A stretch of 64,000 bases of DNA from Cohnella hashimotonis (lineage in GTDB: Bacteria > Bacillota > Bacilli > Paenibacillales > Paenibacillaceae): NCBI RefSeq assembly GCF_030014955.1, contig NZ_JAGRPV010000001.1:3224001-3288000 (forward strand). The letters run 5' to 3'. Position 1 is the first letter of the stretch. Each line of letters begins with the position of its first letter. Shown here piece by piece: positions 1 to 11,056 of the stretch. Under the pieces are notes generated by a model. It saw only the letters and a program-made list of their open reading frames with translations. It did no database searches and was not told where the DNA came from. Both the position numbers and the translations under genes were made by a program.

Positions 1-411
1 GTCCTGTTCCAGCTGCTCTCCCGGAATGCCTTCAGGAGCCGGATAATCGAAGGTCCAGTCGCGCCACTCCCCTTCCGGATCGGCATCCATTCGTTCCAGC
101 AGCGAGATAACGTTGCGCCAGCGCGGCGTCAAGTCCGTCTCCTCATGAGACATTACGCATATTTTCCCGGCGAGCGGCCCTCTCCGATAGATCGCTATGT
201 AATCGCCCCCGCTATTTTCCCATAGCGGCAAAATGTCTCGATAGACAGGAATAGATGCGATCGTCTCCAGCAGCTGCCCCTGTTCCTGTACCGACATCCA
301 CCGCATATCATATTCTGCTCCAAGCTGTTTTTCCGCATGCCGCTCCAGTGCTTGCAGCTCCGGCTTAGGCATCTGGATGCCAAGCGACGACAGCCATTCC
401 TTCAATTCCAT
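1..411 (-). CDS. SMI1/KNR4 (SUKH)-like protein, C-terminus cut by window edge
   Basis: An uninterrupted minus-strand frame of 137 codons starts at the ATG at 411, preceded by a clear GAGGAGGGAG ribosome binding site, and runs out of the window without a stop. The product begins MELKEWLSSLGIQMP and contains 'PLWENSGGDYIAIYRRGPLAGKI' followed by a H-E-E-T-D and a W-R-N-V-I-S-L-L segment. This pattern (aromatic W-x-N-S-G-G-D-Y, then a short beta hairpin and a helix) resembles SMI1/KNR4 (SUKH) superfamily proteins, which in bacteria are often immunity proteins of contact-dependent toxins but also occur alone. The assignment rests on motif memory only. It is divergent from the TetR gene at 572. 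Confidence 0.6.
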   Translation of the reverse strand, partial: MELKEWLSSLGIQMPKPELQALERHAEKQLGAEYDMRWMSVQEQGQLLETIASIPVYRDILPLWENSGGDYIAIYRRGPLAGKICVMSHEETDLTPRWRNVISLLERMDADPEGEWRDWTFDYPAPEGIPGEQLEQD

Positions 412-571
412 GATTGCTCCCTCCTCGTCTCTAAATATAGTAAACCAAGATTATCCAAATGAAAGGCTTTTTTCATCAGGCATCCACAGCAAATTGCATT
501 TCTTCGCCACATCGGTTACTATTTTTTTATCGACAAATTTGCAGGTCAATAAAAGGGGGGACACTGCACGC

Positions 572-1156
572 ATGTGCCCGCGTACAAAAGAACAAAATGA
601 GCGCATCCGTATGCAGCGCAGAGAACAGATCCTGGATGTCGCAGCGCGCGCTTACTTCCGCACAGGCGGCGGCTTCGACGTTCGCGATGTCGCTCGCGAG
701 GCCGAGCTGGGGTACGGCACCGTATATCATTATTATCCGAACCGTCATTTGTTAATCGAGGATGTGCTGGACAGCGGCTTCGAGCGCTGCGAGCAGGCGC
801 TGTCGCAATGGATCGACGACGGCGAGAGCAGTTCGGATGGCTTGGTATTGCTCGCGTATTGCAAATCGCTGCTCGTACTGTGGCAAGTGGACGCCCGTGC
901 CTATCTCGTCTATAAAATGGCGGCGGAGCACTTTGCGGGCTTGCCGGAGAAGGATCGGAGCATCGCAAAGAGAAGGTTCATGGATCGGTTGTACGTTCCA
1001 CTCCAGGCGATCGCCCGCCGGGATGACGAGAGCATCGATCATATGCTTGCCGTGCTGGTCGGCTGCTGCGGACTGCATTATTATGCTGGAAATTCAGAGC
1101 TGGATGTCGATCGTATCTCCCGTCTCGCCATGCATGCCATTACAAAGGAGTCCTGA
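572..1156 (+). CDS. TetR/AcrR-family transcriptional regulator
   Basis: A 194-residue protein with an N-terminal TetR helix-turn-helix: 'RREQILDVAARAYFRTGG' followed by 'DVAREAELGYGTVYHYYPNRHLLI' (about residues 13-60). The C-terminal ligand domain is all-helical and divergent, so the effector cannot be named. The longer open frame reaches back to 377, but the ATG at 572 starts just before the conserved domain and has a GGGGGG purine run about 11 bases upstream. The methionine aminopeptidase gene starts 7 bases after its stop, so the two are probably cotranscribed, and the regulator may control that operon and itself. Confidence 0.85.
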   Translation: MCPRTKEQNERIRMQRREQILDVAARAYFRTGGGFDVRDVAREAELGYGTVYHYYPNRHLLIEDVLDSGFERCEQALSQWIDDGESSSDGLVLLAYCKSLLVLWQVDARAYLVYKMAAEHFAGLPEKDRSIAKRRFMDRLYVPLQAIARRDDESIDHMLAVLVGCCGLHYYAGNSELDVDRISRLAMHAITKES

Positions 1157-1163
1157 GGCAACC

Positions 1164-1910
1164 ATGATTATTTTAAAAAGCCAACACGAAATCGAAGCGA
1201 TCCGCAAAGCCTGCCAAGTGGTGGCCGAATGCCATCGGACGATCGCCCCGCTTATTCAGCCGGGCATTACGACAAACGAGATCGAACGCGTTTTCGAGGA
1301 CATCATTTTAAAGCACGGCGCCAAGCCTTATACGAAGGGCTATAAGGGCTATCGTTATGCGACCTGTGCCTCCGTCAATGACGTCATCGCGCATGGCTTC
1401 CCTGGCAGCAAACCCCTGGAGGAAGGCGATATCGTGACGATCGACACGGTCGCCGAGCTGGATGGCTGGCTAGGCGATTCTGCCTGGACCTATGCGGTCG
1501 GGAAGATCTCGCCGACGGCCGAGAAGCTCATGCGCGTCACGAAGGAATGTCTCGACCTCGGCATCGCGCAGGCGCGCTCCGGCAACCGGATCGGCGACAT
1601 GACGAGCGCGATCCAGCAGCATGCCGAATCGAACGGCTTCGGCGTCGTGCGCGACCTTCTCGCTCATGGCATCGGACGGGACCTTCACGAGGATCCCAAC
1701 TACCCGCATGTCGGTCAGCCAGGCAAAGGCCCCCGTATCAAGGAAGGCATGGTGTTCACGATCGAGCCCATGATTACCGAAGGCACCTATCGCATGACAA
1801 TCGACGATGACGGTTGGACCGCACGGACGCTGGACCGCAAGCTTGCCGCCCAATATGAGCATACGATCGCGATCACGGCCGAAGGACCGCAAATTTTGAC
1901 CTTGCAATAG
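1164..1910 (+). CDS. map: Type I methionine aminopeptidase
   Basis: A 248-residue cytosolic metallopeptidase that removes the initiator methionine from nascent proteins. The full set of pita-bread-fold residues is visible: His77 (VIAHGFP), metal ligands Asp94 and Asp105, His168 (LLAHGIG), Glu201 (FTIEPM) and Glu232 (QYEHTIAI). Length matches the bacterial type I enzyme without an N-terminal extension. The ATG at 1164 has AAAGGAG 14 to 20 bases upstream, overlapping the end of the TetR gene, and the annotated peptide start aligns with the family. Being paired with a TetR gene rather than sitting in the ribosomal-protein operon suggests an accessory, regulated paralogue. Confidence 0.93.
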   Translation: MIILKSQHEIEAIRKACQVVAECHRTIAPLIQPGITTNEIERVFEDIILKHGAKPYTKGYKGYRYATCASVNDVIAHGFPGSKPLEEGDIVTIDTVAELDGWLGDSAWTYAVGKISPTAEKLMRVTKECLDLGIAQARSGNRIGDMTSAIQQHAESNGFGVVRDLLAHGIGRDLHEDPNYPHVGQPGKGPRIKEGMVFTIEPMITEGTYRMTIDDDGWTARTLDRKLAAQYEHTIAITAEGPQILTLQ

Positions 1911-1923
1911 CTAGCTTGATGAC

Positions 1924-4518
<2,595 letters not shown>

Positions 4519-4860
4519 TTAAACCTCGCCCCTCACCTTAAATTGATAAAACAGTTGACAACAGCTTAGCGGCATTGTAGAATTAAAGTATAAGATGTTC
4601 TTTTTGTGACTATTTTTAAAAAAACAGTGTTGCTTAAATTTTAACATGATGTCCTTTTGGGCGCAAGATGAAGAACCTGGAGCGGTTATCCAGGTTCTTT
4701 TTGGTTTCCCTGCTTAGAATGGCAATCATCAAGGCATAGTTCTAGAGATTGTCTATTGACAGGTTTTAAACTATAAATTTCACCTCTTCGGTTAGTTATC
4801 ATGCTATTATGAGCACCTTTCTGCTCTTACGGACTTTACGCACATACTAATAGCTAGATT
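4519..4860. other. AT-rich intergenic leader of rph
   Basis: No open frame of note lies here. The stretch is clearly more AT-rich than the flanking genes and holds the 5' leader of the minus-strand rph gene. A TATACT box on the minus strand (4587-4592) could be a -10 element, but no convincing -35 is paired with it. The one strong element is the perfect 10-bp hairpin at 4671-4699, listed separately. Confidence 0.5.
4671..4699 (+). terminator. Perfect 10-bp hairpin with U-tract, in the rph leader region
   Basis: AAGAACCTGG, a 9-base loop and CCAGGTTCTT form a perfect stem followed on the plus strand by TTTTGG. As a rho-independent terminator it works only for plus-strand transcripts, though no plus-strand gene ends here. 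On the minus strand it would sit about 150 bases upstream of rph without a U-tract. It may block antisense transcription leaving rph or be a leftover element. Confidence 0.5.
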
Positions 4861-5118
4861 CTATTCATAATATTTTGACGCATAAAGAATATCAGCAAAC
4901 ATTTTCCATGATGGTTGTTCTGGAAGTAGCTGATTTGTGTTTTTGTAGTAAGAATCCATCGTTTCAATCCATGATTCCATTGCCTCAAGGTAACTTTCTA
5001 ATGAAGGATTTTCCCACTCTTCGTTATTTGAAATTAAATCTTTCCTAAGAGCAGATAGAAAAATGAGCAAATCTTCTTTTGTTTTTATTCCGTTTATCAT
5101 TTCGTTTAGACGCATCAT
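4861..5118 (-). CDS. DUF7660-like small acidic protein
   Basis: An 85-residue protein with the pattern 'TKEDLLIFLSALRKDL', 'EEWENPSLESYLEAMESWIETMDSYYKN' and a closing 'PSWKMFADILYASKYYE'. This E-W-E-N...L-x-x-Y-L-x-A-M-x-x-W sequence followed by P-S-W-x-x-F-A-D-I-L and a C-terminal Y-E is characteristic of the DUF7660 family as I remember it. The function is unknown; members often sit next to toxin-immunity or barrier genes. The gene is AT-rich compared with its neighbours, which may indicate recent acquisition. The start is the first of two ATGs at 5118. Confidence 0.7.
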   Translation of the reverse strand: MMRLNEMINGIKTKEDLLIFLSALRKDLISNNEEWENPSLESYLEAMESWIETMDSYYKNTNQLLPEQPSWKMFADILYASKYYE

Positions 5119-5259
5119 TGATCCGTCCGCCTTTAAGGATTCAGTAAAATATCTTTCATGAAATAATAATGTTTACTCTTGACGGGAGCATCTTTGATTA
5201 ATGCAATTTCCTGGTAATCACTTTTCAGCCTTCATTTTGCTGCAAGCCGCCAATAAACC

Positions 5260-5850
5260 CTAACTACCGTTCTTCGCCAGATAAAATTGTACGATAGCAA
5301 CCGTAACAAGAAAGATCACCAGGTAAATTGCGATTGTCGCGAGCAGCTTGGATTTTCCCTTTGCTCGGCTTTTCGGTGTCGTATACTTCATGACCATCGC
5401 ACGGATCGCATCTTTTCCCGCCAAGTATCGCTGCGGGATCAGATGCCCGGCATTGCTGGCGATAAAAAGATTTATTCCTTTTTTATTCACGATAACTCTC
5501 TGCACGTCCGGCCATAGCACCTTGGAGGTTGTGGATTCGGATTCCATTTGAAATCCTTCCGGCGTAAATTCATAAATCTTCTTTTCTTGCAGGAACTTGT
5601 TTTGATAGCTGCGGACTGCGCCTCGGTAGAGCGCGATGGGAAAAAAGGCGCTGAAGAATACGAAGAACAGGCTAAATACATAGGATCCGAAAGGTTTTCC
5701 CTGCGCGATTTGTAAGATGGTGTAGGCAAGAAACAGGACGCCCATAAAGGAGATGATCCATAGGGCCCCGCTACGATTCATGTAGGAAAAATTAAAATCT
5801 ACGATATCTCTGCTCGTCAGCTGGATTTCGATTTTCTCATGTTCTTCCAT
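5260..5850 (-). CDS. YcxB-like membrane protein
   Basis: A 196-residue protein with two adjacent transmembrane helices (about residues 27-48 and 52-75), a cytosolic beta-rich domain ('YEFTPEGFQMESESTTSKVLWPDVQRVIVNKKGINLFIASNAGHLIPQRYL', residues ~93-143), and a C-terminal hydrophobic helix (~170-190). The order of two helices followed by an 'E-x-x-x-x-x-W-x-x-I-x-x-v' beta domain and 'iP...' is typical of the YcxB-like C-terminal domain (PF14317). No biochemical role is established for the family. A GAGGAG binding site precedes the ATG at 5850. The extra third helix is a mild variation. Confidence 0.75.
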   Translation of the reverse strand: MEEHEKIEIQLTSRDIVDFNFSYMNRSGALWIISFMGVLFLAYTILQIAQGKPFGSYVFSLFFVFFSAFFPIALYRGAVRSYQNKFLQEKKIYEFTPEGFQMESESTTSKVLWPDVQRVIVNKKGINLFIASNAGHLIPQRYLAGKDAIRAMVMKYTTPKSRAKGKSKLLATIAIYLVIFLVTVAIVQFYLAKNGS

Positions 5851-5956
5851 CCGAATTCTCCTCGATTCACATCATTAAATTGAATTGGCACAATTAGGAA
5901 TACCCTCATCATCAACTTTTCGACACATCTCCAGGAATCCCCTTCAAAACGCAAAC

Positions 5957-5996
5957 GAAAAAGCGGCGAGCTTTACCGAACCACTCGCCGCTTTTT
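5957..5996. terminator. Bidirectional rho-independent terminator
   Basis: AAGCGGCGAG (5961-5970), a 12-base loop and CTCGCCGCTT (5983-5992) form a 10-bp stem flanked by an A-run on the left and a T-run on the right, so it can stop transcripts in both directions. It lies downstream of the small frame at 6023-6100 and of the SDR operon on the minus strand. Confidence 0.85.
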
Positions 5997-6022
5997 TCGC
6001 TCCAATGTAACCTGCTCTCAAG

Positions 6023-6100
6023 CTATAACCGCTTGTTTTTCTTCTCATCGATGTAAATATCCAGTGCCGTAATGCCCCGCGTCGCCAGCTTGATGAACAA
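6023..6100 (-). other. Possible 25-codon frame or gene remnant before the terminator
   Basis: Between the SDR stop and the terminator a minus-strand frame reads TTG-initiated MFIKLATRGITALDIYIDEKKNKRL and ends at TAG (6023). Composition and amphipathic character look protein-like, but there is an in-frame TAA just upstream, and the nearest AAGG is too close to the TTG to act as a good ribosome binding site. It could be a very small protein or the tail of a decayed gene. I do not recognise it. Confidence 0.2.
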
Positions 6101-6164
6101 ACCTTAAAATCCAAATATGGGGAGGACATTTTTGCCTTCCCCATCGTTTTCCATGATAAATTAT

Positions 6165-6959
6165 TTAATAGATCGTAGGCACCATGCCCCCATCCATTCG
6201 GATCGGCGAGCCTTTGAACGAGGAGGCGTGAGGACTGCAGACGAAGGTGGTTAGCCTCCCGATCTCCGTCGGACGTATGAACCGCTGAATTTCCGATTGC
6301 GGCAAATTCTTCGTCATGAAATCCTTTTCTTTTTCCTCGAAAGTCATCTTTTCATCCGGATAAAAGCCTTCTATAATTGCTTGCACGTTCTCGGAAAGTG
6401 TCGGTCCCGGCAGGATCGTGTTTACCGTGACTTCAGTACCCTTGGTCAGCTTGGACAGGCTTTTGGCTAAGGACAGGAGCATCGACTTGGTCACCGCATA
6501 ATGAGGCATCTGTCCCGAAGGCATTACAGCTTCCTCGCTCGCGATAAATAGAATGCGTCCAAAATCTTGTTTGATCATGGCGGACAAATAAAATTGGGTC
6601 AGACTGTTGGCGGCAAGCACGTTCGTGCGGATATATTTCTCCCACACGGCATCGTCCAGATCGTTATAGGACTTGAGCTCGTAAATGCCCATACTGTTGA
6701 CCAAAATATCGACATGAGGGAATTTCTCGAGCAAAGTATGCCTTTGCTCTACGTCCACGAGATCCGCAGTCGCCTTCCGAGGCTTGGTATCCGGGAATTT
6801 GGTTTGAATCTCATCCACCGTAAGCGCTACTTCTACATCATTACGGCCATTTATTAGAACATGAACGCCTTCTCTGGCAAGTTCGATGGCGATCGCTTTG
6901 CCGATCCCCCTGCTTGAACCTGTTACTAATGCGGTTTTGTTTCTCAATTCCAGCTCCAT
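6165..6959 (-). CDS. Short-chain dehydrogenase/reductase (SDR)
   Basis: A 264-residue classical SDR, an NAD(P)(H)-dependent oxidoreductase of the cytosol. The cofactor motif TGSSRGIG spans residues 13-20, NSMG stands in place of NNAG at 88-91, and the catalytic residues are Asn113, Ser141 (in 'IASEEAVMPSG'), Tyr154 and Lys158 (YAVTK). The C-terminus ends with the usual 'SSFKGSPIRMDGGMVPTIY' cofactor-domain closing segment. The substrate cannot be read from the sequence. It lies 74 bases downstream of an AraC-type regulator on the same strand and is the likely target or operon partner of that regulator. Confidence 0.88.
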   Translation of the reverse strand: MELELRNKTALVTGSSRGIGKAIAIELAREGVHVLINGRNDVEVALTVDEIQTKFPDTKPRKATADLVDVEQRHTLLEKFPHVDILVNSMGIYELKSYNDLDDAVWEKYIRTNVLAANSLTQFYLSAMIKQDFGRILFIASEEAVMPSGQMPHYAVTKSMLLSLAKSLSKLTKGTEVTVNTILPGPTLSENVQAIIEGFYPDEKMTFEEKEKDFMTKNLPQSEIQRFIRPTEIGRLTTFVCSPHASSFKGSPIRMDGGMVPTIY

Positions 6960-7033
6960 CTGTCCCTACTCCTTATTCTGAAGATAGGGATCATGATAAC
7001 GCGTTTGAGCTTGGCGGTAACTAGCGCGTTGCG

Positions 7034-8038
7034 TCAAAGTTCTTGCGCCGCGCGCCAATTCGCCGGCGTCGTGCCTTCCCAGGCGCGGAACGCGCGATGA
7101 AAAGAGTTGGGATCCTCGAATCCGACGAGGAAAGCGACCTCTTTAATCTCCAGCGAGGGGTCTGCTAAAAAAGCGAGTGCGTGCTCATGTCTGGACTCTG
7201 TCAGGAGCTGCTTGAAGCTCGCTCCCTCTTCCGTCAGGCGGCGCTGCAAGGTGCGATCGCTTAGTCCCAACGTTTGGGCTACGTTCAGTATGTCGATCCT
7301 CCCCTGCGATAGGCAGCGTGCGAGGATCCATTTCACCTTGTCGCTTACTTTTTGATTGCTCTGCAGCTCCGTCAACGAACGATCCAGGGCGGGCGTCAGA
7401 ATATCGAGAAGCTCTTCATTGTAGGAGATAAAAGGGAGATCTAGGTCGCTGCGGCGCAGCATAAGCCGATTGACGTCCGCGCCAACCCGAACTTGGCAAC
7501 CGAAGAAAGCTTCCAGCGCTTCGGTATCGCCCATTTCACCAACAAACGAAACGGATAGAGCCGTTAGCGGAAGATTCGTTCCTCGACGACCTAACTCCAG
7601 CAGATAGGCAAGCGTAGTACCGACCAAAATCGAGGGTCCAGGCTGCATGGCATGCGCCCATTCCAGTTCGATAATGCCGTAATCGTCCGTTTCTCGCATG
7701 CTCAAGTGCTCGGGCGGACACATCTGCTTGTATCGAGTCATTCGCGTTAGCGCATCCCGGTAATTCCGGGCATGGAAGGTCGATAAAGCGGCCGGCGGAT
7801 ATTGCGCCGTCTCGAAGCCGGTGGCCAGCCTGACGATTCCGTCGGCAATGTCGCCGACGAGCTCGGCGTAGGCCTGCCAGATCGCGTAATATTGCACAGT
7901 CGTGACGACCGATTCATTAATAATGGACAGCGGCAGACCGCATTTGTGCACAATATCTTGAGGGGCGAGCCCTATTTGTCGCATGCTGGCCCAAAAGCCC
8001 GGCGCGAGCTTCACTCGGTTAGTGGCGATTACGTTCAA
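7034..8038 (-). CDS. AraC-family regulator with OruR/arabinose-binding-like N-domain
   Basis: A 334-residue regulator. The N-terminal ~200 residues match the Arabinose_bd type (PF12625) fold seen in OruR/ArgR-like AraC proteins ('QIGLAPQDIVHKCGLPLSIINES', 'IWQAYAELVGD'), and the C-terminal ~100 residues carry two helix-turn-helix motifs ('LNVAQTLGLSDRTLQRRLTEEG' and 'IKEVAFLVGFEDPNSFHRAFRAWEGTTPANWR'). I place the start at the TTG at 8038 because GGGAGG lies 8 bases upstream; the open frame reaches back to a TTG at 8068 that lacks a binding site. This subfamily is common in proteobacteria and less so in Bacillota, so horizontal origin with the SDR gene is possible. Confidence 0.85.
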   Translation of the reverse strand: MNVIATNRVKLAPGFWASMRQIGLAPQDIVHKCGLPLSIINESVVTTVQYYAIWQAYAELVGDIADGIVRLATGFETAQYPPAALSTFHARNYRDALTRMTRYKQMCPPEHLSMRETDDYGIIELEWAHAMQPGPSILVGTTLAYLLELGRRGTNLPLTALSVSFVGEMGDTEALEAFFGCQVRVGADVNRLMLRRSDLDLPFISYNEELLDILTPALDRSLTELQSNQKVSDKVKWILARCLSQGRIDILNVAQTLGLSDRTLQRRLTEEGASFKQLLTESRHEHALAFLADPSLEIKEVAFLVGFEDPNSFHRAFRAWEGTTPANWRAAQEL

Positions 8039-8082
8039 GTCGTATACCTCCCGAGGCAATGTTGGCAATGCACAAAGGTAAA

Positions 8083-8105
8083 TGGCCCACGGAGCCCGTG
8101 GACCA
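8083..8105 (-). other. Stem-loop in the araC leader
   Basis: TGGCCCACGG and CCGTGGACCA form a 10-base stem with one mismatch around a 3-base loop, between the anti-sigma stop (8196) and the araC start. No strong U-tract follows on either strand, so a terminator role for the upstream sigma operon is only possible. Confidence 0.35.
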
Positions 8106-8195
8106 TCGATTCTTTTGATTATAGCTTATGAGTAAAGATATTGCTCATAACGTTCTCTGGTTCATTTGTCAAAAATAAGCTTGCCCCAAGCCCAT

Positions 8196-8693
8196 TCAAT
8201 TGTTTCCGTTTATCTTCTCAAAATAAGGGGCGAGGCTGGCGGAGAGCCGTTCGAATTGCAGCTGCTCCTCATTGTTCAATAGATTCTCATGCTTGACCCC
8301 GTTTTTGTCGGTCATTTTTATCTTTAACTGCACCAACTGTCTGGTAAGCTTGGTATATTCTTTGAATTCGTCTTCCGTCAGCTTCCCTTTTGCAATCTGA
8401 AGCATTTGCTCAATCTGCTGATAATCCTCCTGCGTACCGCCGTGCTGTTCAATGGTCGCAGATGAACCGAATATATCGTCGGCAAGATAGGTAGACGCAT
8501 ATACGGCAGACGGAATCAGAATGGCTGCTGCGACAACGCCCGCGAGGATCCGTTTTTTCATACGTGATTCACCTGTCCTTTCATTTACAAAATGTAGATA
8601 AGACTGTCGGACCCGTAAATATAATTCATCCGGGACGATCATCGAATCAGCTGTCTGTTGCAGCTCTTCACGTAATTCCTTATCAATGGACAT
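8196..8693 (-). CDS. DUF3600-type anti-sigma factor (membrane-anchored)
   Basis: A 165-residue protein with a short N-terminal cytosolic segment ('MSIDKELREELQQTADSMIVPDELYLRVRQSYLHF'), one transmembrane helix ('RILAGVVAAAILIPSAVYAST', ~46-66) and an extracytoplasmic helical domain ('GTQEDYQQIEQMLQIAKGKLTEDEFKEYTKLTRQLVQLKIK...'), the pattern of DUF3600 proteins paired with ECF sigma factors. The short N-terminus would bind the sigma factor. The start is set at the ATG at 8693 because GGGAGAAG precedes it; this gives an 11-base overlap with the sigma gene, indicating translational coupling. The sensed signal is unknown. Confidence 0.78.
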   Translation of the reverse strand: MSIDKELREELQQTADSMIVPDELYLRVRQSYLHFVNERTGESRMKKRILAGVVAAAILIPSAVYASTYLADDIFGSSATIEQHGGTQEDYQQIEQMLQIAKGKLTEDEFKEYTKLTRQLVQLKIKMTDKNGVKHENLLNNEEQLQFERLSASLAPYFEKINGNN

Positions 8694-9246
8694 ACGCGTC
8701 TTCTCCCTGCAATTCATAAAATTTCCGAAGCTGCTTTAACGCTAAATGATGTCTGGATTTCACTGTGCCAACCGGGATTCGTAGCAGGTTTGCGATTTCT
8801 TCCAGCGCGTAATCGTTAAAATAACGTAGAATGACGACCACGCGCAGCTTGTACGATAACCGAAAAATAAGATCGAACAACTCTTGCTGCAATTCTGAAT
8901 TCTTGATGGCTTCGTCCGCCCGCACGAACGGTTCACAAGCCATCTGACGATTTCGTTCAAATAGGCGTATTCGACGCCAGGCCTTTCTCTTCCAATCCTG
9001 AATCCGACGAACAACGATTCCGTGCAGCCAATATCGGAATGGCCGATTCGGATCGTATGAGTCAATCGACCGCCACATCCGCAAGTAGACATCATTGACG
9101 ATATCTTCAACGTCTTGTTTGTTATACACGAGAAAAGAAACGGTCCGATAGACTTCCTGGTTTGTCGCCTCATAGACCAGATTAAAGGCTGACTCGTCGC
9201 CTGATATTGCCTTTTCAAGCCAATGAAGCAACTCTTCATCATTCAT
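8683..9246 (-). CDS. ECF-family RNA polymerase sigma factor
   Basis: A 187-residue group IV sigma factor. Region 2 is visible as 'DVEDIVNDVYLRMWRSIDSYDPNRPFRYWLHGIVVRRIQDWKRK' and region 4 as 'LVVVILRYFNDYALEEIANLLRIPVGTVKSRHHLALKQLRKFY'-like sequence at the C-terminus. The ATG at 9246 (MNDEELLHW) has a GGGAGGG binding site; the open frame extends another 25 codons without one. It overlaps the DUF3600 anti-sigma gene, so the pair forms a membrane-signal module. Similar pairs in Bacillus cluster with YlaC/SigV-like factors; the regulon is unknown. Confidence 0.88.
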   Translation of the reverse strand: MNDEELLHWLEKAISGDESAFNLVYEATNQEVYRTVSFLVYNKQDVEDIVNDVYLRMWRSIDSYDPNRPFRYWLHGIVVRRIQDWKRKAWRRIRLFERNRQMACEPFVRADEAIKNSELQQELFDLIFRLSYKLRVVVILRYFNDYALEEIANLLRIPVGTVKSRHHLALKQLRKFYELQGEDAYVH

Positions 9247-9370
9247 GGGGGGCCCTCCCTGACTGTTACAACCCCTAATTCGCTCCAAGCGTGAAAAAGG
9301 TTCAGTTAGAGTGTAGTTCATCCGCTTCCTTGTATCATCCTGTTTTCAAGAATTGGAAACACACGAAAAG

Positions 9371-9402
9371 CCGTCAGGGAAGATCGAAGATCACCCTGAC
9401 GG
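9371..9402 (-). terminator. Terminator of the cyanurate/biuret operon
   Basis: CCGTCAGGG and CCCTGACGG form a perfect 9-bp stem around a 14-base loop. Read on the minus strand it is followed by CTTTTCG, 35 bases past the pucR stop. Confidence 0.7.
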
Positions 9403-9436
9403 TCATATTGGGTTTGGCGGTCAGCAACCCGCGAAA

Positions 9437-11056
9437 CTAGCGCCCCTGCCGCATCTCGTAAAGTTTGACGGCCAGATGAAGCTGCAGCCGGTCGTTCACC
9501 TTTTCCGGATCGAGACCGAGCAGCTCGTAGACGCGTTCGATGCGGTACGCGACCGTGTTGTAATGCGAAAAAAGCGCCTCCGCCGTCAGCTTGCCGTTCT
9601 CGTTGTGCTGCAAATAGCATTGCAGCGTTTTGAGCAGCTGCGTATTGTGCTTGCCGTCGTAGTCCACGATCGGCTTGACGATGCGGTCGAGAAATTCAAT
9701 CACTTGCTCGGACTCGGGCAGCAAATAAAGCAGCTGATAGACGCCAAGCTGGTTGTAACGAATGTGGGCGTCGCGGATGCCGCATATCGAGCTGATAAAA
9801 TGGATTTTGCGCGCTTGCTCGCAGCTGCGTCTGACCTCGTCGGCGGCGTCGACGGGGTCGCCGATACAGAACGAAATCTCAGCTTTGGATTCCAGTCCCA
9901 ACAGGTGCGACAGTCGGTAGAGACATTTATCGAGCTGCTGGTTCAGTTGCTCTGCCGTCTCATGCGAGATGAGAAGCGCCATATGTCCGTCTAGCTGCGT
10001 TCCCCAGATTCCGTCCCGCTCCGTGCTGAATCGGCGGAATTGCTTAATCGCCTTGGACAGGAGCTTCGGGTTCGCATGCCTGTCCGGCAGCTTGACATAG
10101 ATAGCGCTGTAGGCGCCTTCGCGAGCGATGCGGCATCCGCAAGCGTCCGCCCTCGCTTGGATGTCCTGCCGGGTGACGATGCGTCCGGTCAGCCAGTCCT
10201 GCAAAAATTGGTCGACGTACTTGGATTCGACCTCGCGCCTGGCGTGAAGATTGGCCAATTCAAGGCTGACCAGCACCCCGATTCGATCCATGGTCAGCTT
10301 ATCCGCGTCATCCAGCTCCCGATTCCACTCGAGCAGCAGCATGCTGCACTCGTTGTCCTTGCCGTCCTCGTTCGAGATATACACCCGTATCCGGCGTTCG
10401 CGAACGGTCATGAAGCTGACGCCAAGCTCGATATCGTGGCATAGCCGGGCCCATTCCTGCGAATCTTCGTTTCCCGGGAACAATTCCTTGGCCATGGGCG
10501 AAAAGTAAAGCTGGTTGGAGCCGTCCATCAGGACGACGGGATTCAGCAGCGTCTCATCCAACTCGCCGAGAAAATCGTCGATTCCCCCGCCATGCAGCAG
10601 CTTCTTCGACAGCTTTTGGTATCTGAACTGAAGCAGCGTCAGATGCCTCGCTTCCTGGACCAGCACCCGCTCCATGACCTCGCGGACAACGTCCGAAAAG
10701 GACGTCGGGAGCGGCAGCTCGATGATCGGAATATCGTATTGATTCGCCATCTCCAGCACGGCAACGGGAATTTCTTCTATATATCTTCTCGTCTTGATGC
10801 CGAGCGCCGCCACGCCCCGCTCCGCGAGCTGCGGGATCATTTCTGCGATTCGATCGGGATCGTCGCGAAAAGGAAAGCCGCTGGTCACGAGAAACTCGCC
10901 GGGCCGCACCCAATCGATCACGTCCGGCACTTCCATGACGTTGACCCGATTGACTGCCCGATCCATTCCCTTGTGACCCGCGAGTACGATAGCGCCTTGC
11001 AGATTCGGAATCAGCAGCAGATCGCGGCAGGTAAAGGCCAACGTGTCGTTAATCAT
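9437..11056 (-). CDS. pucR: PucR-family transcriptional regulator of the cyanurate/biuret operon
   Basis: A 539-residue regulator with the standard PucR layout: N-terminal PucR purine-catabolism domain ('LTCRDLLLIPNL'-like start, 'VNVMEVPDVIDWVRPGEFLVTSGFPF', residues 1-130), a central GGDEF-like domain (~290-420), and a C-terminal helix-turn-helix ('LLKTLQCYLQHNENGKLTAEALFSHYNTVAYRIERVYELLGLD', ~465-510). Relatives control purine ring and ureide nitrogen use. Its start overlaps the cupin stop by 4 bases (ATGA), making it the last gene of the operon, and it most likely senses a pathway intermediate or nitrogen state and acts on the biuH promoter. That target is inference. Confidence 0.9.
   Translation of the reverse strand: MINDTLAFTCRDLLLIPNLQGAIVLAGHKGMDRAVNRVNVMEVPDVIDWVRPGEFLVTSGFPFRDDPDRIAEMIPQLAERGVAALGIKTRRYIEEIPVAVLEMANQYDIPIIELPLPTSFSDVVREVMERVLVQEARHLTLLQFRYQKLSKKLLHGGGIDDFLGELDETLLNPVVLMDGSNQLYFSPMAKELFPGNEDSQEWARLCHDIELGVSFMTVRERRIRVYISNEDGKDNECSMLLLEWNRELDDADKLTMDRIGVLVSLELANLHARREVESKYVDQFLQDWLTGRIVTRQDIQARADACGCRIAREGAYSAIYVKLPDRHANPKLLSKAIKQFRRFSTERDGIWGTQLDGHMALLISHETAEQLNQQLDKCLYRLSHLLGLESKAEISFCIGDPVDAADEVRRSCEQARKIHFISSICGIRDAHIRYNQLGVYQLLYLLPESEQVIEFLDRIVKPIVDYDGKHNTQLLKTLQCYLQHNENGKLTAEALFSHYNTVAYRIERVYELLGLDPEKVNDRLQLHLAVKLYEMRQGR

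Noticed and set aside
377..571. Long N-terminal extension of the TetR frame
   Set aside because: The extra 65 residues are not TetR-like, overlap the start of the divergent gene and lack a ribosome binding site; the ATG at 572 fits the family.
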